From Caldifarciminota bacterium (lineage in GTDB: Bacteria; Hydrothermota; Hydrothermia; B15-G9; WFZT01), in assembly GCA_026991055.1 (NCBI GenBank), contig JALXCE010000142.1, forward strand, positions 1 to 6,695: a DNA stretch of 6,695 nucleotides, written 5' to 3'. Under the pieces are notes generated by a model that had not been told where the DNA came from, made no database searches, and worked only from the letters and a program-made list of their open reading frames with translations. Both the position numbers and the translations under genes were made by a program. The number at the start of each line of letters is the position of its first letter. Within the stretch, counting starts at the first letter, position 1. This document shows positions 6,123 to 6,695 of this stretch, piece after piece.

Positions 6123-6215
6123 TGAAAAAGGCCTGAATCATTGAATAACATATTTTTCATCATCATGCACTCCGTGAATAATGGAAGACCGGGGTGACGT
6201 TTTCAAACAGGCTCC

Positions 6216-6224
6216 CACTAAACT
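6216..6224. repeat. Right copy of 9-base direct repeat flanking the MITE-like element
   Basis: CACTAAACT, identical to 5909-5917. Its last base is the first base of the TTGACT box at 6224-6229, so the insertion would lie directly against the upstream promoter of the regulator gene. Confidence 0.5.
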
Positions 6225-6252
6225 TGACTCCTATAGTGATATTTGTTATTAT
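6224..6252 (+). promoter_or_regulatory. Upstream promoter candidate for the regulator gene
   Basis: TTGACT (6224-6229) and TATTAT (6247-6252) are 17 bases apart. Transcription would begin near 6259 and give a leader of about 75 bases, but no Shine-Dalgarno sequence precedes the ATG at 6335. It is weaker than the promoter at 6297-6325 and may be secondary or chance. Confidence 0.4.
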
Positions 6253-6296
6253 AGCATTCCGCAACTTTTTCATTGCATTTATTAAAAAACAAACTA

Positions 6297-6325
6297 TTGA
6301 CATTAAGTCTAATGGCAATTAAAAT
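6297..6325 (+). promoter_or_regulatory. Main promoter of the regulator gene, probably leaderless
   Basis: TTGACA (6297-6302) and TAAAAT (6320-6325) are 17 bases apart. Transcription should start near 6331-6333, only two to four bases before the ATG at 6335, and no Shine-Dalgarno sequence is visible. This points to a leaderless mRNA, unlike the operon genes. Confidence 0.72.
6301..6314. promoter_or_regulatory. Inverted repeat in the promoter spacer (possible autoregulatory operator)
   Basis: CATTA-AGTC-TAATG is an exact inverted repeat with 5-base arms. It begins within the -35 box and ends six bases before the -10 box. A repressor bound here would block the polymerase, as ArsR-family proteins commonly do at their own promoters. 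A second small palindrome, AAAATATTTT (6321-6330), overlaps the -10 box. Neither is long enough to exclude chance. Confidence 0.45.
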
Positions 6326-6334
6326 ATTTTCGCT

Positions 6335-6676
6335 ATGAAAGAAAAGAAATTTTGTGAAGAGTCATACGTGGTTGAGCCCCTCGAGGAGTTCTTCAGTGCC
6401 CTCTCCTCTGTAAAAAGATTGCAGGTGGTTTACCTTCTCAAAACCGGTGAGAAAAACGTGAAAGAACTTATGTCATGCATGAACATTGACCAGTCCTCCT
6501 TATCGAGGCACCTAAACATCCTGAAAAAAGCGGGAATTCTGAAAGTGAGGAGAGAAGGGACACTCACTTATTACAGGCTTTCTGACCCTCGGGTAGTGGA
6601 CATCATCCAGACCGGACTCAAAATTGTGATAAAGATAAAAGAAGAGGAGATGACGAGGCTCACCTCACTCCAGTAG
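6335..6676 (+). CDS. ArsR-family winged-helix transcriptional regulator
   Basis: A 113-residue DNA-binding protein of the ArsR/SmtB fold. LEEFFSALSSVKRLQVVYLL (16-35) forms the first helices. VKELMSCMNIDQSSLSRHLNILKKAGIL (42-69) is the helix-turn-helix, with QSSLSRHLNIL as the recognition helix. VRREGTLTYYRLSDPRV (71-87) is the beta wing, and a C-terminal helix (about 88-108) is the likely dimer helix. The ELCVCD metal-binding motif of ArsR is incomplete: the aligned stretch is ELMSCM, leaving Cys48, with only one other cysteine, Cys7. Classic arsenic sensing is therefore doubtful; a thiol, persulfide or redox switch, or no ligand, are alternatives. The ATG at 6335 follows the -10 box directly. 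A GTG at 6368 with GAAGAG six bases upstream is a possible alternative start and would remove Cys7. Divergent placement makes it a candidate regulator of the membrane-complex operon. Confidence 0.9.
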   Translation: MKEKKFCEESYVVEPLEEFFSALSSVKRLQVVYLLKTGEKNVKELMSCMNIDQSSLSRHLNILKKAGILKVRREGTLTYYRLSDPRVVDIIQTGLKIVIKIKEEEMTRLTSLQ

Positions 6677-6695
6677 GGGCTCTATGTAAATCCGG

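Larger units (their letters stand above)
5917..6215. mobile_element. MITE-like non-autonomous element of about 298-299 bases
   Basis: The ends form an imperfect inverted repeat. The left end reads TAAGCGTGTTCAAAAA inward from 5917; the right end, read on the minus strand from 6215, is GGAGCCTGTTTGAAAA. Eleven of these 16 positions agree (A, GC, TGTT, AAAA). An 8- to 9-base direct repeat, CACTAAAC(T), lies directly outside both ends. No transposase gene fits inside. The interior holds two related GC-rich hairpin modules in opposite orientation and composition unlike the flanks. Transposon-like termini resembling GAGCCTGTTTGAAAA are common among insertion sequences, but I cannot name the family. 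The element splits the operon and regulator promoters; removing it with one repeat copy would leave about 255 bases between the divergent genes. An alternative is an unrelated cluster of repeats with chance flanking matches. Confidence 0.55.

Noticed and set aside
5948..6166. A 72-codon open frame on the minus strand starting MMMKNM
   Set aside because: It runs through both hairpin modules and its proline/glycine-rich peptide is just the translation of the palindromic repeat. The frame has no recognisable domain, although GGAG lies close to the start.
5773..6334. CRISPR array, tRNA or riboswitch in the intergenic region
   Set aside because: There are no regularly spaced direct repeats, no cloverleaf pattern, and the predicted operon leader (about 28 bases) is too short for a riboswitch.
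6335..6676. Classic arsenic-sensing ArsR
   Set aside because: The ELCVCD motif is reduced to a single cysteine (ELMSCM) and no arsenic-resistance genes are present.

Overview
The window comes from a bacterium, most likely an anaerobe and plausibly a thermophile. Both promoters near the divergent gene pair have sigma-70-type -35/-10 boxes, Shine-Dalgarno sequences are strong (AAAGGAG, GGGAGG), and base composition looks moderate, in the mid-40s % GC by eye. Gene content suggests a fermentative or sulfur-metabolising lineage such as the Thermotogota or a similar deep-branching phylum. That placement is inference; no taxonomic marker is present.

Positions 5772 to 1, minus strand: a tightly packed operon of nine genes. 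The order is mnhE, mnhF, mnhG, mbhD (DUF4040), a fused mbhE-mnhB gene, mnhC, mnhD, a second and longer MnhD/NuoL-like antiporter gene, and the first 27 codons of a probable NuoH-like gene cut by the window edge. Seven of the eight junctions overlap by 1 to 8 bases (four are exactly ATGA) and the eighth has a 3-base gap, so translation is probably coupled. The order E-F-G-D-(E/F)-C-H-H'-M, with two antiporter subunits followed by a NuoH-like subunit, resembles the ion-pumping arm of archaeal Mbx/Mbs and related group-4-hydrogenase-like respiratory complexes. It does not match a stand-alone mrpABCDEFG operon. The catalytic genes that would settle the type of complex should lie beyond position 1.

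Positions 5773 to 6334: a 562-base divergent intergenic region. A near-consensus promoter faces the operon, with a perfect 17-base palindrome upstream. Two promoter candidates face the regulator gene. Between them lies a 298-299-base segment that looks like a non-autonomous, MITE-like insertion: imperfect terminal inverted repeats, a flanking 8-9-base direct repeat, and inside it two related GC-rich hairpin modules in opposite orientation.

Positions 6335 to 6676, plus strand: a small ArsR-type winged-helix regulator with two cysteines. Its start codon sits nine bases after a -10 box, so its mRNA is probably leaderless. Its position opposite the operon makes it the natural candidate regulator.

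Together the operon products would form a large membrane complex: antiporter-like subunits move Na+ and/or H+, the small Mnh/Mbh subunits build the Na+/H+ exchange module, and the NuoH-like subunit would link this to an electron-transferring arm encoded further downstream.
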